Source: Oscillospiraceae bacterium (GTDB lineage: Bacteria > Bacillota_A > Clostridia > Oscillospirales > Ruminococcaceae). Taken from it: a DNA stretch of 28,716 nt. Positions 1 to 9,554 of this stretch are shown here, one piece after another (the stretch's first letter is position 1; each line of letters begins with the position of its first letter). Both the position numbers and the translations under genes were made by a program. The notes beneath the pieces were generated by a model. It had not been told where the DNA came from. It ran no database searches and worked only from the letters and a program-made list of their open reading frames with translations. Where the stretch lies: positions 1-28,716 of the forward strand of contig JAFWUX010000217.1 in the NCBI GenBank assembly GCA_017523995.1. Direction: 5' to 3'.

Positions 1-2246
<2,246 letters not shown>

Positions 2247-2365
2247 TCATACCCCTTAAATCATGTAGTTTTCCCATTTTTCTGTTTTGCCTGACCGCGG
2301 CGGGCTGGAATCACCGCGGCTTGATATGCAATATGCCAGGGATGCACACACATATCACCAATTTT

Positions 2366-2394
2366 ATTCTAACATTTGTACATATAATGTGCAA
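2366..2394 (-). promoter_or_regulatory. SigmaA promoter of the double esterase gene
   Basis: On the minus strand, TTGCAC (2394-2389), a 17-bp spacer and TAGAAT (2371-2366), with an extended -10 TGT just before the -10 box. The expected start is near 2358, giving a leader of about 115 nt. The leader contains two CCGCGG blocks (2295-2300 and 2314-2319) that can pair as a GC-rich hairpin. Seen in sequence; activity is inferred. Confidence 0.7.
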
Positions 2395-2653
2395 TAACAA
2401 ATATGAATAAATTGTTAAAAAACCGCAGAAATGTCTGCATATAAGATCAAAGAAGAATGGAAGGATGGTAAGAGCCTAATAGAGGATTACAATTATTCTT
2501 CAACTATCTTTAGAAAGCCCTGCTCAAAAGCACCTGGAAATTGGAAACGCTTATTGCTCCCATTAAAAGTGACAACCATCACAGATGGAATATGGTTTTG
2601 CGGAGGTTCTTCACATATTCAGTCATCCTGCTTGTATGTCTGCTTCTTCCTGC
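2395..2653. other. Intergenic region between divergent esterase and fbp genes
   Basis: The gene-free gap from 2244 to 2738 holds the two divergent promoters given separately, a GC-rich leader hairpin and, at 2493-2618 on the minus strand, a short peptide-like fragment listed separately. A plus-strand open frame at 2431-2748 has no good ribosome binding site, runs into fbp and has no recognisable content, so I do not call it a gene. Confidence 0.5.
2493..2618 (-). pseudogene. Possible remnant of the 3' end of a lost gene
   Basis: An open stretch on the minus strand ends in TAA at 2493-2495. From the ATG at 2579 it would encode 28 residues ending KRFQFPGAFEQGFLKIVEE. The alternating hydrophobic/charged pattern (VVTF-NG-KRFQFP-AF-GFL) looks like the short C-terminal tail of many uncharacterised clostridial proteins, with an F/Y-P-x-AF-x-x-GFL signature, and not like random intergenic sequence. 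I see no domain upstream and no ribosome binding site, so it is probably a decayed gene end. I cannot name the parent family with confidence. Confidence 0.3.
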
Positions 2654-2682
2654 TTGCATTTTCGGATGAAGTATGTTACAAT
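2654..2682 (+). promoter_or_regulatory. SigmaA promoter of fbp
   Basis: TTGCAT (2654-2659), a 17-bp spacer and TACAAT (2677-2682), with an extended -10 TGT at 2674-2676. The predicted start is about 50 nt before the fbp ATG. This promoter and the divergent esterase promoter have the same architecture. Confidence 0.75.
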
Positions 2683-2738
2683 TACAAAAGAAGGAAACCG
2701 TATTGCCTGTTTTCACACAGTTTTGAACGGAGAAAAAA

Positions 2739-4655
2739 ATGGATCTGAAATATTTGAAGCTTCTTGCGAAAGAATACCCAACAATTGAAAGCGCTGCCAG
2801 TGAGATCATCAATCTTTCAGCGATCAAAAGTCTGCCAAAAGGAACAGAATACTTTTTCAGCGATATCCACGGAGAAGCCGGCGCGTTCTTGCATATGCTT
2901 AGAAGCGCTTCCGGCATAATCAAGCGCAAGATTGATCTTGTGCTCGGCAAAACAGTATCGGCTGCCGACCGTGAAATGCTCGCCGAGTTGATCTATTATC
3001 CGAAAAAGATCATGACACAGCTGACGAATAGTGGTGAGCTTTCAAACGAATGGATCCGGCTGACCATTTATCGTCTGATTCTTGTATGCGAGACTGTTTC
3101 TGCCAAGTATACCCGCTCCCGTATCCGCAAACGGGTTCCGGAGGATCTGGTCTACATTCTAGATGAACTTCTCAACGTAACGGATGATGTCAACAAGGAC
3201 TATTATTACGACGAGATCATCAGCGCGATCATCAGCACCGGCATTGCCGAAACTTTCATCATCTCCCTCTGCAAGCTGATCCAGTCAGTCTGCATCGACA
3301 AGCTGCATATCATCGGCGACATTTTCGACAGAGGTCCGCGTGCGGATGTGATACTGGATGAGCTCATGAAAATGCATGATGTGGATATCCAGTGGGGCAA
3401 TCATGACATCTCATGGATGGGCGCTGCTGCCGGAAATCCGGTCCTGATCGCCAATGTTATCCGCATCGCTATGCGTTACAATAATTTTGATGTGCTTGAG
3501 GATGGATACGGGTTGAATCTCCGTGCGCTTGCGGTATTCGCGGCAGAAACATACTCAGACGATGACTGTGCACTATATATGCCGAATGCGCTGGATGATA
3601 ATGTCTATGATCCTGTGGATCTGAAGCTGGCTGCCAAAATGCATAAGGCAATCAACGTGATTCAGATGAAACTGGAAGGTCAGCTGATTGCCAAGCATCC
3701 GGAATGGGAAATGACCGACCGCGATCTTTTCGGCAGAACCGATTTTATCAATGGCACCGTATGCATTGACGGCAAACTGCATGAACTCCTCGACAAATGC
3801 TTCCCAACCGTTGACCCCGCTGCACCGCTGACGCTCTCGGAAGGCGAAGCGGAACTGATGAAGGTGCTGCGGGCATCCTTCCGGCACAGCGAAAAGCTGC
3901 AGCGGCATATCCGCTTTATTTACGCGAAAGGCGCGATGTATCAGACCTGCAACAACAATTTGCTGTTTCACGGCTGCATACCGATGGATGAAAACGGCGC
4001 GCTCCAGAGCGTCAGCATCCACGGGCAGCAGTATGCCGGAAAGGCACTTCTGGACAAGCTCGGCGAACTGGTCAATCAGGCATATTTCAGCAAAGGCGAA
4101 GAAAAGGAATACGCCGGCGATTTTATGTGGTATCTCTGGTGCGGTGCGAAATCCCCGCTGTATGGCAAAGACAAGATGGCATTCTTTGAGCGTGCGCTGC
4201 TTGCAGACAAATCGCTGCATACCGAAAACTATAATGCCTACTATACGTTCTCGGAAAAATGCGAAGTTTGTGTTTCTCTGCTGGAACACTTCGGGCTTGA
4301 TGCGCAGAAGGGACATATCATCAACGGACATGTGCCGGTCAGGATCAAAAACGGAGAAAGCCCTGTCAAGGCTGAGGGCAAGCTGTTTATCATTGACGGC
4401 GGCATTTCCAAGGCATATCAGTCTGCAACAGGCATTGCCGGATATACGCTGATCTACGATTCCCACAGTCTGAATCTCGCTGAACACAAGCCTTTTGTCG
4501 AAGGCGAATACGGTAATACCCCAACAATTCATCTTGTGGAGAAGCTGGAACAGCGCGCCAATATCGCCGATACGGACAGGGGCAAAGAGATCAATGACAG
4601 GATCAATGATCTGCATCAGCTGCTGGAAGCTTATAAGGCGGGCATAATCAAATAA
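2739..4655 (+). CDS. fbp: Fructose-1,6-bisphosphatase, class III
   Basis: Hydrolyses fructose 1,6-bisphosphate to fructose 6-phosphate in gluconeogenesis, in the cytoplasm. The 638 residues are close to the usual ~650-670 of the Firmicutes class III enzyme, which belongs to the metallophosphatase superfamily and is Mn-dependent in characterised members. Metal-site motifs are present: SDIHGE (41-46), GDIFDRG (193-199), GNHD (220-223) and the late NGHVPV and IIDGG blocks. Start ATG 2739 follows GGAG with suitable spacing. It is monocistronic, with its own promoter and terminator. Family identification is secure from overall sequence and motifs; allosteric behaviour is not visible here. Confidence 0.97.
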   Translation: MDLKYLKLLAKEYPTIESAASEIINLSAIKSLPKGTEYFFSDIHGEAGAFLHMLRSASGIIKRKIDLVLGKTVSAADREMLAELIYYPKKIMTQLTNSGELSNEWIRLTIYRLILVCETVSAKYTRSRIRKRVPEDLVYILDELLNVTDDVNKDYYYDEIISAIISTGIAETFIISLCKLIQSVCIDKLHIIGDIFDRGPRADVILDELMKMHDVDIQWGNHDISWMGAAAGNPVLIANVIRIAMRYNNFDVLEDGYGLNLRALAVFAAETYSDDDCALYMPNALDDNVYDPVDLKLAAKMHKAINVIQMKLEGQLIAKHPEWEMTDRDLFGRTDFINGTVCIDGKLHELLDKCFPTVDPAAPLTLSEGEAELMKVLRASFRHSEKLQRHIRFIYAKGAMYQTCNNNLLFHGCIPMDENGALQSVSIHGQQYAGKALLDKLGELVNQAYFSKGEEKEYAGDFMWYLWCGAKSPLYGKDKMAFFERALLADKSLHTENYNAYYTFSEKCEVCVSLLEHFGLDAQKGHIINGHVPVRIKNGESPVKAEGKLFIIDGGISKAYQSATGIAGYTLIYDSHSLNLAEHKPFVEGEYGNTPTIHLVEKLEQRANIADTDRGKEINDRINDLHQLLEAYKAGIIK

Positions 4656-4663
4656 AAAAGGCA

Positions 4664-4698
4664 AGCAGGAGCCGGTCATTGTATCGGTTCCTGCTTTT
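4664..4698 (+). terminator. Rho-independent terminator of fbp, probably bidirectional
   Basis: An 11-bp stem, AGCAGGAGCCG (4664-4674) with CGGTTCCTGCT (4685-4695) and one G-U pair, has a 10-nt loop. It is followed by TTTT on the plus strand and preceded by AAAAAA (4654-4659), so read on the minus strand it also ends in a T-run. It therefore serves the convergent Fic remnant too. Confidence 0.9.
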
Positions 4699-4706
4699 GA
4701 ATATCG

Positions 4707-4853
4707 TTAGGTCGCTGCCGCAATAAAAGCGGAAAACAGTTTCTGTTCAACCAACGAAAGCTGTTTTTGATTCCGAATATCAAACCGGTTGATCAGAACC
4801 GTTGTATTCGGGTAACAGTCTTCCTGTGTACCGGATACATCGTAAACAGCCAT
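4707..4853 (-). pseudogene. Truncated Fic-family toxin (N-terminal 48 residues only)
   Basis: The reading frame starts with ATG at 4853, sharing one base with the antitoxin stop (TAATG), and stops at 4707. It encodes a peptide beginning MAVYDVSGTQEDCYPNTTV and continuing LINRFDIRNQKQL. This matches the N-terminal lead-in of class I Fic AMP-transferases (xxCYPGTxVLxNKxxIRDxxxL). The catalytic HPFREGNGR-type motif and the rest of the ~200-residue fold are absent: after the stop the sequence runs straight into the fbp terminator. I infer a deletion that removed nearly all of the toxin, leaving no AMPylation activity. Translational coupling to the antitoxin is still intact. Confidence 0.75.
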
Positions 4854-5023
4854 TATGATACCTCTTTAACTTCAGAAAGTATCATTGCAACCAATTCATC
4901 ATGCGTAATTTTCTTCTCTAAAAAATCCCGGATACGGGCAATATCTTTCTCGGTCGGGTGTAAGCCTTCCATTTCGGCAGATGCAACTGCGTTCTTGATC
5001 GCCTGATCTCTTGTAATCTCCAT
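4853..5023 (-). CDS. VbhA-like antitoxin of a Fic toxin module
   Basis: Small 56-residue protein too short for routine ORF lists. It has the class I Fic inhibitor motif [S/T]xxxE[G/N] as SAEMEG (S15, E19, G20); in known VbhA/VbhT pairs this helix enters the Fic active site and its Glu blocks ATP positioning. The rest is helical, with a pattern typical of the family (TEKDIARIRDFL, then ITHDELVAMIL). Start ATG 5023 follows AGGTGA and a consensus promoter. Directly downstream and overlapping is only the N-terminal stub of the cognate Fic protein, so the antitoxin seems orphaned. It could still neutralise a Fic protein elsewhere or be a relic. Family call rests on the motif, size and gene order. 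Confidence 0.8.
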   Translation of the reverse strand: MEITRDQAIKNAVASAEMEGLHPTEKDIARIRDFLEKKITHDELVAMILSEVKEVS

Positions 5024-5046
5024 GTGGGTCACCTCGTTTCCGCCTT

Positions 5047-5075
5047 ATTTTAACCGAAACGCATGAATTTGTCAA
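5047..5075 (-). promoter_or_regulatory. Consensus sigmaA promoter of the antitoxin-Fic remnant
   Basis: On the minus strand, perfect TTGACA (5075-5070), a 17-bp spacer and TAAAAT (5052-5047), about 24 bp before the antitoxin ATG. It is one of the strongest promoters in the window by consensus although it drives a broken module. Confidence 0.8.
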
Positions 5076-5114
5076 GCTGTGATTTGCGTGTACATTGCGA
5101 TATGATTCTACTGG

Positions 5115-5363
5115 TTAGATCCCGACCTGCACCGAATAGGTCAGGATCCTTGTATGCATCTGCGATTTGACATCGCTGCGAATAAACTCAAATTGTTGTT
5201 CCGGACTCATCATGTTGACCATCTGACCGCCGATCGAACCTGCCTGACGGGAGGTCAGGTCGCCGTTATAGCCCTTGTTGAGCGTGACGCCGACTTCACT
5301 TGCAGACTCCATCTTGAAGCGTTCGAGGGCTTCCTTGCCCTTCTGTGTCATTTCACCCTTCAT
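5115..5363 (-). CDS. Alpha/beta-type small acid-soluble spore protein (SASP)
   Basis: DNA-binding protein of the spore core that coats DNA and protects it from UV and heat; degraded at germination by the GPR protease. The 82 residues include the GPR-site-like ESASEVGV and the conserved block GYNGDLTSRQAGSIGGQMV. Start ATG 5363 follows AAGGAGAG. The C-terminal ~19 residues after MMSPEQQ are longer than in many family members, and the last codons form a strong inverted repeat. The promoter I see looks sigmaA-like, although its TATACTA also resembles a forespore sigma -10. Presence of a SASP suggests sporulation ancestry or ability. Confidence 0.9.
   Translation of the reverse strand: MKGEMTQKGKEALERFKMESASEVGVTLNKGYNGDLTSRQAGSIGGQMVNMMSPEQQFEFIRSDVKSQMHTRILTYSVQVGI
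5118..5148 (-). terminator. Strong stem-loop overlapping the 3' end of the SASP gene
   Basis: GATCCCGACCT (5118-5128) and AGGTCAGGATC (5138-5148) form an 11-bp stem with one wobble pair and a 9-nt loop. It lies inside the last ten SASP codons and ends at the stop codon. No T-run follows on either strand, so it is not a standard intrinsic terminator; it may stabilise the mRNA 3' end. Confidence 0.45.
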
Positions 5364-5396
5364 GGTTATACTCTCCTTTTCTCGCGCATCTGCGCA

Positions 5397-5426
5397 CTTC
5401 GGCAGCCGTCAGAGCATCTGCCGAAG
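5397..5426 (-). other. Leader hairpin of the SASP mRNA
   Basis: CTTCGGCAG (5397-5405) and CTGCCGAAG (5418-5426) are a perfect 9-bp inverted repeat with a 12-nt loop. It lies between the SASP promoter and its ribosome binding site, in the 5' leader of about 85 nt. It has no T-run and does not cover the Shine-Dalgarno. Function unknown. Confidence 0.5.
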
Positions 5427-5454
5427 TTGCAGATCACTTTGCTGCCGTGATAGT

Positions 5455-5483
5455 AGTATAAGCGCATGCTGCATGATTATCAA
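5455..5483 (-). promoter_or_regulatory. Promoter of the SASP gene
   Basis: On the minus strand, TTGATA (5483-5478), a 17-bp spacer and TATACT (5460-5455). It fits sigmaA; the TATACTA also resembles the -10 of sigmaG promoters, but the expected TGAATA-like -35 at the right spacing is not clear. The upstream edge lies only 15 bp from the tandem repeat block. Confidence 0.6.
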
Positions 5484-5498
5484 AGGAATCTTCTGGAA

Positions 5499-5811
5499 GC
5501 GGGCTGTGCCCGCCTCCAATTTGCTAAAGGTCTGTTTTGTGTTTGCTGGCTTCATTGTGTGTTCCTGAATCAATCACAGCAGGCTGTGCCTGCCTCCAAT
5601 TTGCGCGGGCTGTGCCCGCCTCCAATTTGCTAAAGGTCTGATTTGTGTTTGCTGGTTTCATTGTGTGTTCCTGAATCAATCACAGCGGGCTGTGCCTGCA
5701 TCCAATTTGCGCGGGCAGTGCCCGCCTCCAATTTGCTAAAGGTCTTTTTTGTGTTTGCGGGTTTCATCGTGTGTTTTTGAATCAATCGCAGCGGGCAGTG
5801 CCTGCATCCAT
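5499..5811. repeat. Three tandem copies of a 106-bp palindrome-bearing unit
   Basis: Copies begin at 5499, 5605 and 5711, a period of exactly 106 bp; the third copy is slightly short. Copies 1 and 2 differ at only a handful of positions. Each unit has two short hairpins with a 3-nt loop: GCGGGC-TGT-GCCCGC at its start and a GCAGGC/GCGGGC-TGT-GCCTGC variant near its end. Each hairpin is followed by CTCCAATTTGC or CATCCAATTTGC (the last by CATCCATT). The second hairpin stays paired by A-T in copy 1 and G-T in copies 2 and 3. It resembles extragenic palindromic (REP/MITE-like) elements; no coding capacity is evident. Confidence 0.9.
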
Positions 5812-5951
5812 TATTTCATAGCTGTCGAAGACCCATTCTGCTATTTGGCGCGATGGGCTGAGATTACGCGATACGCAATAATCAAAATCATCTGCGCAGC
5901 AGATACCGCATCTCCTCACTCCTCACTTCTAACTCCTCACTGTTTCTTATC
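5812..5951. other. Intergenic spacer upstream of the helicase promoter
   Basis: No gene seen. Around 5911-5941 there is a small run of imperfect CTCCTCACT direct repeats (pyrimidine-rich). Otherwise I see nothing between the 106-bp repeats and the helicase promoter. Confidence 0.5.
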
Positions 5952-5980
5952 TTGCTATTTCAGATAGAATATGCTATAAT
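5952..5980 (+). promoter_or_regulatory. SigmaA promoter of the helicase gene
   Basis: TTGCTA (5952-5957), a 17-bp spacer and perfect TATAAT (5975-5980), with an extended -10 TGC at 5972-5974. About 47 bp before the ATG. Confidence 0.8.
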
Positions 5981-6027
5981 AAAGCCAATATCACAATTCA
6001 GATTTCGTGATCGGAAAGGAGGGCTTC

Positions 6028-8172
6028 ATGGCAAGACCGTATGATGTCAAGGCGGCAAAGCTGCTGACAGAAGAACACCGGCAGCTTCTCACACAGCTCG
6101 ACAGCGTGCCTGCTGCGCTGCAAAGCTGCCGCGATAATATCAAAACATATTCCGATCAGATGATCGAACAGAGCGTTCTGGATATTCTCCGGAGCATTCC
6201 GGTTGAGGAGCTCAACAACCGCGGTACGCGCATTTTCCGCCTCAAAGCGCTGCATGACAGCGGCTACAATACCATTGCGGACCTTGCGCCTGCATCCGTT
6301 GAAGCACTGACCGCAGTTTACGGTGTCAGTGAGGATGCCGCCTATGCAATCCGGCGCATTGTGAATGAAATGTCCGCAAAGGTCCGGCAGGGATGCAAGA
6401 TCCGGCTCAGCACGGACAATCAGACGCCGGAGAACTCCGCACTCGTCACAGAAATCAGCCGATACCGACAATTACAGCCGCTTGTATCCCCTGCCGCGCA
6501 GCTCGGCGATCTGCACCGCGCGGAGATCACGGCGGCGGTCGCCGATCTGGAAACCGTCCGCGGCATGTTCAAATGGTTCTTCGCACCCAAGATCAAAAAG
6601 CAGAAGGCAATGGAGGCATTCTGCCGCCTGACCGATCTGAAAATCGCGGATTCCTACGGCGCGGATGCCGAAGCGCTTGTCAGCGAAATACAGGCGATTC
6701 AAACCAGCACCAACACCGATGCGTGGAATGATTTTACCGCGAACTCCATCCAGTTCATCAACATTCTCGAGGAGATCAATCCCGGTGTACTGGGCAATGA
6801 CGATGCGCTGTACGGTCTGCCCGAGGAGCTTGCACATGAGATTCAGGCGGAACTCTATAACCCCGAGGGACTCCGCTGCGAGCTGCGCCGCTATCAGGAA
6901 TGGGGCGTGAAATACATCCTGCATCAGGGCAGTGTGCTGCTCGGCGATGAAATGGGTCTCGGCAAGACCGTGCAGGCAATCGCGGCAATGGTATCGCTCA
7001 AAAACGCGGGCGCGACGCACTTCATGGTAGTCTGTCCGGCGAGCGTGCTGACAAACTGGTGCAGAGAAATCCGCAAGATGAGTGATCTGCCGGTCGTGAA
7101 GATTCACGGCGCCACGCGACAGGAGTCATTTTATGCATGGTGCGAAACCGGCGGCGTCGCCGTCACAACCTATGAAACAACGGTGTACTGCAAAATGCCG
7201 GATCTGTTCCGGCTGGCGATGCTCGTTGTCGATGAAGCGCACTACATCAAGAATCCCGAGGCAAAGCGCACGATCTATGTCAAGGAGATCTGTGAGCACG
7301 CAGACCGTCTGCTGTTCATGACCGGCACGGCGCTCGAAAACAAGGTCGATGAAATGGTCGCGCTGATCCGGATTCTGCAGCCGGAGATCGCTTCGGAGAT
7401 CAGCGGCATGACCTATCTTTCCTCGGCGCCGCAGTTCCGGCGGATGATCGCGCCGGTCTACTACCGCAGAAGGCGCGAGGATGTCCTGACGGAACTGCCG
7501 GATCTGATCGAGAACCGCGAGTGGTGTACGATGAATCCGGCGGAGGAGGCGCTCTATGAGCAGGCGGTGCTCTCCGGAAACTTTACCGAAGCACGGCGCG
7601 TCTCATGGAATGTCCCCGATCTCAAAGATTCCTCTAAGGCGATCCGCCTGAAGGAGCTTGTCGAAGAAGCTGCCGCGGACGGGCGCAAGGTGATTGTTTT
7701 CTCGTTTTTCCTCGATACAATCCGCAAGGTCACGCTGCTGCTCGGGGATTGCTGCATGGAGCCGATCAGCGGTGCAGTTTCCCCGCAGCGGCGGCAGGAG
7801 ATCGTCGATCTGTTCGATCAGGCGCCTGCGGGCTCGGTGCTTGCCGCGCAGATTCAGTCCGGCGGCACAGGGCTGAATATCCAGTCGGCAAGCGTTGTGA
7901 TTCTCTGCGAGCCGCAGTTCAAGCCGTCGATTGAGAATCAGGCCATCGCGCGCGCATACCGCATGGGGCAGACGCGCAATGTGCTGGTCTACCGGCTGCT
8001 CTGCGAAGATACCGTTGATGAAAAGCTCACCGGACTGCTCGAGGACAAGCAGGCGATTTTTGATGCGTTTGCGGATGAATCCGAGGCGGCGCTCGGCAGC
8101 GGCGGCATTGACGAGCAGACATTCAGCGCGATCATCAAGGAGGAAGCCGACCGCATCAACGCGAAAAAATGA
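6028..8172 (+). CDS. SNF2-family (SF2) DEAD/DEAH-box helicase
   Basis: ATP-dependent DNA translocase of the SNF2/RapA type, cytoplasmic, 714 residues. An N-terminal ~260-residue region includes a helix-hairpin-helix-like stretch (TIADLAPASVEALTAVYGVS) that may bind DNA. The motor follows: motif I DEMGLGKT (about 307-314), motif II DEAH (about 402-405), motif III TGTALEN, then the second RecA lobe with VIVFSFF, motif V SGGTGLNIQSA and motif VI QAIARAYRMGQ near residue 640. The start at ATG 6028 is chosen because AAAGGAGG ends 7 nt upstream; an in-frame GTG at 6007 precedes that site. It is monocistronic. The specific role (repair, transcription recycling, defence) cannot be read from context. 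Confidence 0.93.
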   Translation: MARPYDVKAAKLLTEEHRQLLTQLDSVPAALQSCRDNIKTYSDQMIEQSVLDILRSIPVEELNNRGTRIFRLKALHDSGYNTIADLAPASVEALTAVYGVSEDAAYAIRRIVNEMSAKVRQGCKIRLSTDNQTPENSALVTEISRYRQLQPLVSPAAQLGDLHRAEITAAVADLETVRGMFKWFFAPKIKKQKAMEAFCRLTDLKIADSYGADAEALVSEIQAIQTSTNTDAWNDFTANSIQFINILEEINPGVLGNDDALYGLPEELAHEIQAELYNPEGLRCELRRYQEWGVKYILHQGSVLLGDEMGLGKTVQAIAAMVSLKNAGATHFMVVCPASVLTNWCREIRKMSDLPVVKIHGATRQESFYAWCETGGVAVTTYETTVYCKMPDLFRLAMLVVDEAHYIKNPEAKRTIYVKEICEHADRLLFMTGTALENKVDEMVALIRILQPEIASEISGMTYLSSAPQFRRMIAPVYYRRRREDVLTELPDLIENREWCTMNPAEEALYEQAVLSGNFTEARRVSWNVPDLKDSSKAIRLKELVEEAAADGRKVIVFSFFLDTIRKVTLLLGDCCMEPISGAVSPQRRQEIVDLFDQAPAGSVLAAQIQSGGTGLNIQSASVVILCEPQFKPSIENQAIARAYRMGQTRNVLVYRLLCEDTVDEKLTGLLEDKQAIFDAFADESEAALGSGGIDEQTFSAIIKEEADRINAKK

Positions 8173-8231
8173 GCTGCCAGTCACGGTAAAAGTATCCCCG
8201 AACCGCATGCTTATATGTGTATCAAAACAGC

Positions 8232-8263
8232 CGCTCCGGTCAGCGCTGACCGGAGCGTTTTTT
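8232..8263 (+). terminator. Rho-independent terminator of the helicase gene
   Basis: A perfect 26-bp palindrome (8232-8257, centred on CAGCGCTG) followed by TTTTTT (8258-8263). Strong intrinsic terminator. Confidence 0.92.
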
Positions 8264-8413
8264 CTGATTCCGCAAAAATTTTCCAAAAATCATAAGGATT
8301 TTCGCCCGCTCCGGCGTATCAGTATTGAAAGCAGATGATGCAAAGCAACCCGCATCGTCTGCGGAGGATGATATCCGCACACACTGCATACTGATAAAAA
8401 GGAGGAACCGAAC

Positions 8414-9466
8414 ATGAAAAAAACACAGCTGACAGCAGCCGTCCTTGCGTGCATGTGCCTGCTCGCATCCTGCGGCGCAAAAGCAGAAAATGCAGCCTTT
8501 ACCGCAGATGCCCCGCGCTATGCAATGCAGGGCGACGAAAGCTCCGCGGACGATTACGGGGAGGAATATGAAGCAAATGAAGCATCGTCTGAGGAGAGCC
8601 GGAGCGATTACAGCATGAGCGCCGAAGCCGCAGAATACAAGCAGGCGGATGTCAAGGCAATCAATCCGCAAATGCTGGTCTATTCCTGCGACATGAGCAT
8701 TGACGTACTGGAATTTGAGGAATCCGTGGACAGGCTCCATGACCTGATCGGCAGATATAAGGGCTTCATCGAAAGCGAGCACTACTCCGACGGCGGTGAT
8801 ACATCCAAATGGCAGTACGCCGACGCGCAGAAATGGAAAACGCTCAGCACCGTGATCCGAATCCCGAGCGCCTCCTATGATGATTTCTGCAAGGATGCGG
8901 AAAACGTCGGCGATATGCGCAGAAAAAATGCATCTGTGCAGAACCTGACCACGGAATACTCCGACCTGAAAACCACGCTCTCGATCTATGAAGCAAAGGA
9001 ACAGCGCTACATCACGCTGCTTGCAGATATGAAAAGCGAGAGCGATGCAATCGCTGTTGAAAATGAACTGACGAACATTCAGATTGAAATCGCAAGGATC
9101 AAAACGCGCATGAACAATATCGAAAACGATGCTGCGTATTCCTATATCAATCTGACGGTCAACGAGGTGCGCGAATACTCCGAAGAACCCGTCATTGAGC
9201 AGACCGATACATTCGGTCAGCGGCTGCGGAATACCGTCTCGGGAACATGGCAGAGATTCCTCGAATTCCTCGAAGGACTGCTGTTCCTCATCATCCGGAT
9301 GCTGCCGTATCTCCTGCTGCTCGGAATCGTGCTGCTCCTGCTCATTCCGGTCGGAAAAGCCATCAAGAAGAAAAAAGCCGTCCGCAGCGCGGCAAAGGTT
9401 CCGGCGCAGATGCCTGCGCAGCCGGATGCCGAATCCGCGGAAACAGAAGAACCGGCAAAACAGTGA
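8414..9466 (+). CDS. DUF4349-family lipoprotein with C-terminal membrane helix
   Basis: Surface protein of 350 residues anchored to the outer face of the membrane. A lipoprotein signal with lipobox LASC (lipidated C20) is followed by an acidic Ser/Glu-rich stretch (about 40-75), then the DUF4349 core (about 85-255) with the usual pattern: an MSIDV strand, PSASYDDF, LTTEYSDLKTTLSIYEAKEQRY and a helical coiled-coil-like segment (ENELTNIQIEIARIKTRMNN). A strong transmembrane helix lies at about 290-316 and a basic tail follows. Having both a lipid anchor and a TM helix is normal for this family. Start ATG 8414 follows AAGGAGG. The function is unknown; a convincing promoter was not found in 8264-8400, though a small TGCGGA/TCCGCA hairpin sits near 8360-8380. 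Confidence 0.88.
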   Translation: MKKTQLTAAVLACMCLLASCGAKAENAAFTADAPRYAMQGDESSADDYGEEYEANEASSEESRSDYSMSAEAAEYKQADVKAINPQMLVYSCDMSIDVLEFEESVDRLHDLIGRYKGFIESEHYSDGGDTSKWQYADAQKWKTLSTVIRIPSASYDDFCKDAENVGDMRRKNASVQNLTTEYSDLKTTLSIYEAKEQRYITLLADMKSESDAIAVENELTNIQIEIARIKTRMNNIENDAAYSYINLTVNEVREYSEEPVIEQTDTFGQRLRNTVSGTWQRFLEFLEGLLFLIIRMLPYLLLLGIVLLLLIPVGKAIKKKKAVRSAAKVPAQMPAQPDAESAETEEPAKQ

Positions 9467-9490
9467 ATGCAAAAGCCGGCAGGAACATGC

Positions 9491-9526
9491 AAACCCTCAC
9501 AGATCAGAAATCTGTGAGGGTTTTGT
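9491..9526 (+). terminator. Terminator of the DUF4349 gene
   Basis: CCCTCACAGAT (9494-9504) and ATCTGTGAGGG (9510-9520) form an 11-bp stem with flanking AAA/TTT pairs, followed by TTTTGTTTTG. It lies between two convergent genes; in the minus direction the T-run is short, so it may be weak for the peptidase gene. Confidence 0.9.
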
Positions 9527-9554
9527 TTTGCATCGCGCAGATCATGCAGAAACC

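Noticed and set aside
2431..2748. 105-codon plus-strand frame before fbp
   Set aside because: No Shine-Dalgarno, overlaps the fbp promoter and start, and no recognisable protein features.
3573..4679. 368-codon minus-strand open frame opposite fbp
   Set aside because: Antisense of a well-identified metabolic enzyme, running through its terminator, with no motif.
5499..5811. CRISPR array
   Set aside because: The 106-bp units are near-identical throughout with no unique spacers, and no cas genes are nearby.
6007..6027. GTG start at 6007 for the helicase
   Set aside because: The Shine-Dalgarno AAAGGAGG lies downstream of it and at correct spacing to ATG 6028.
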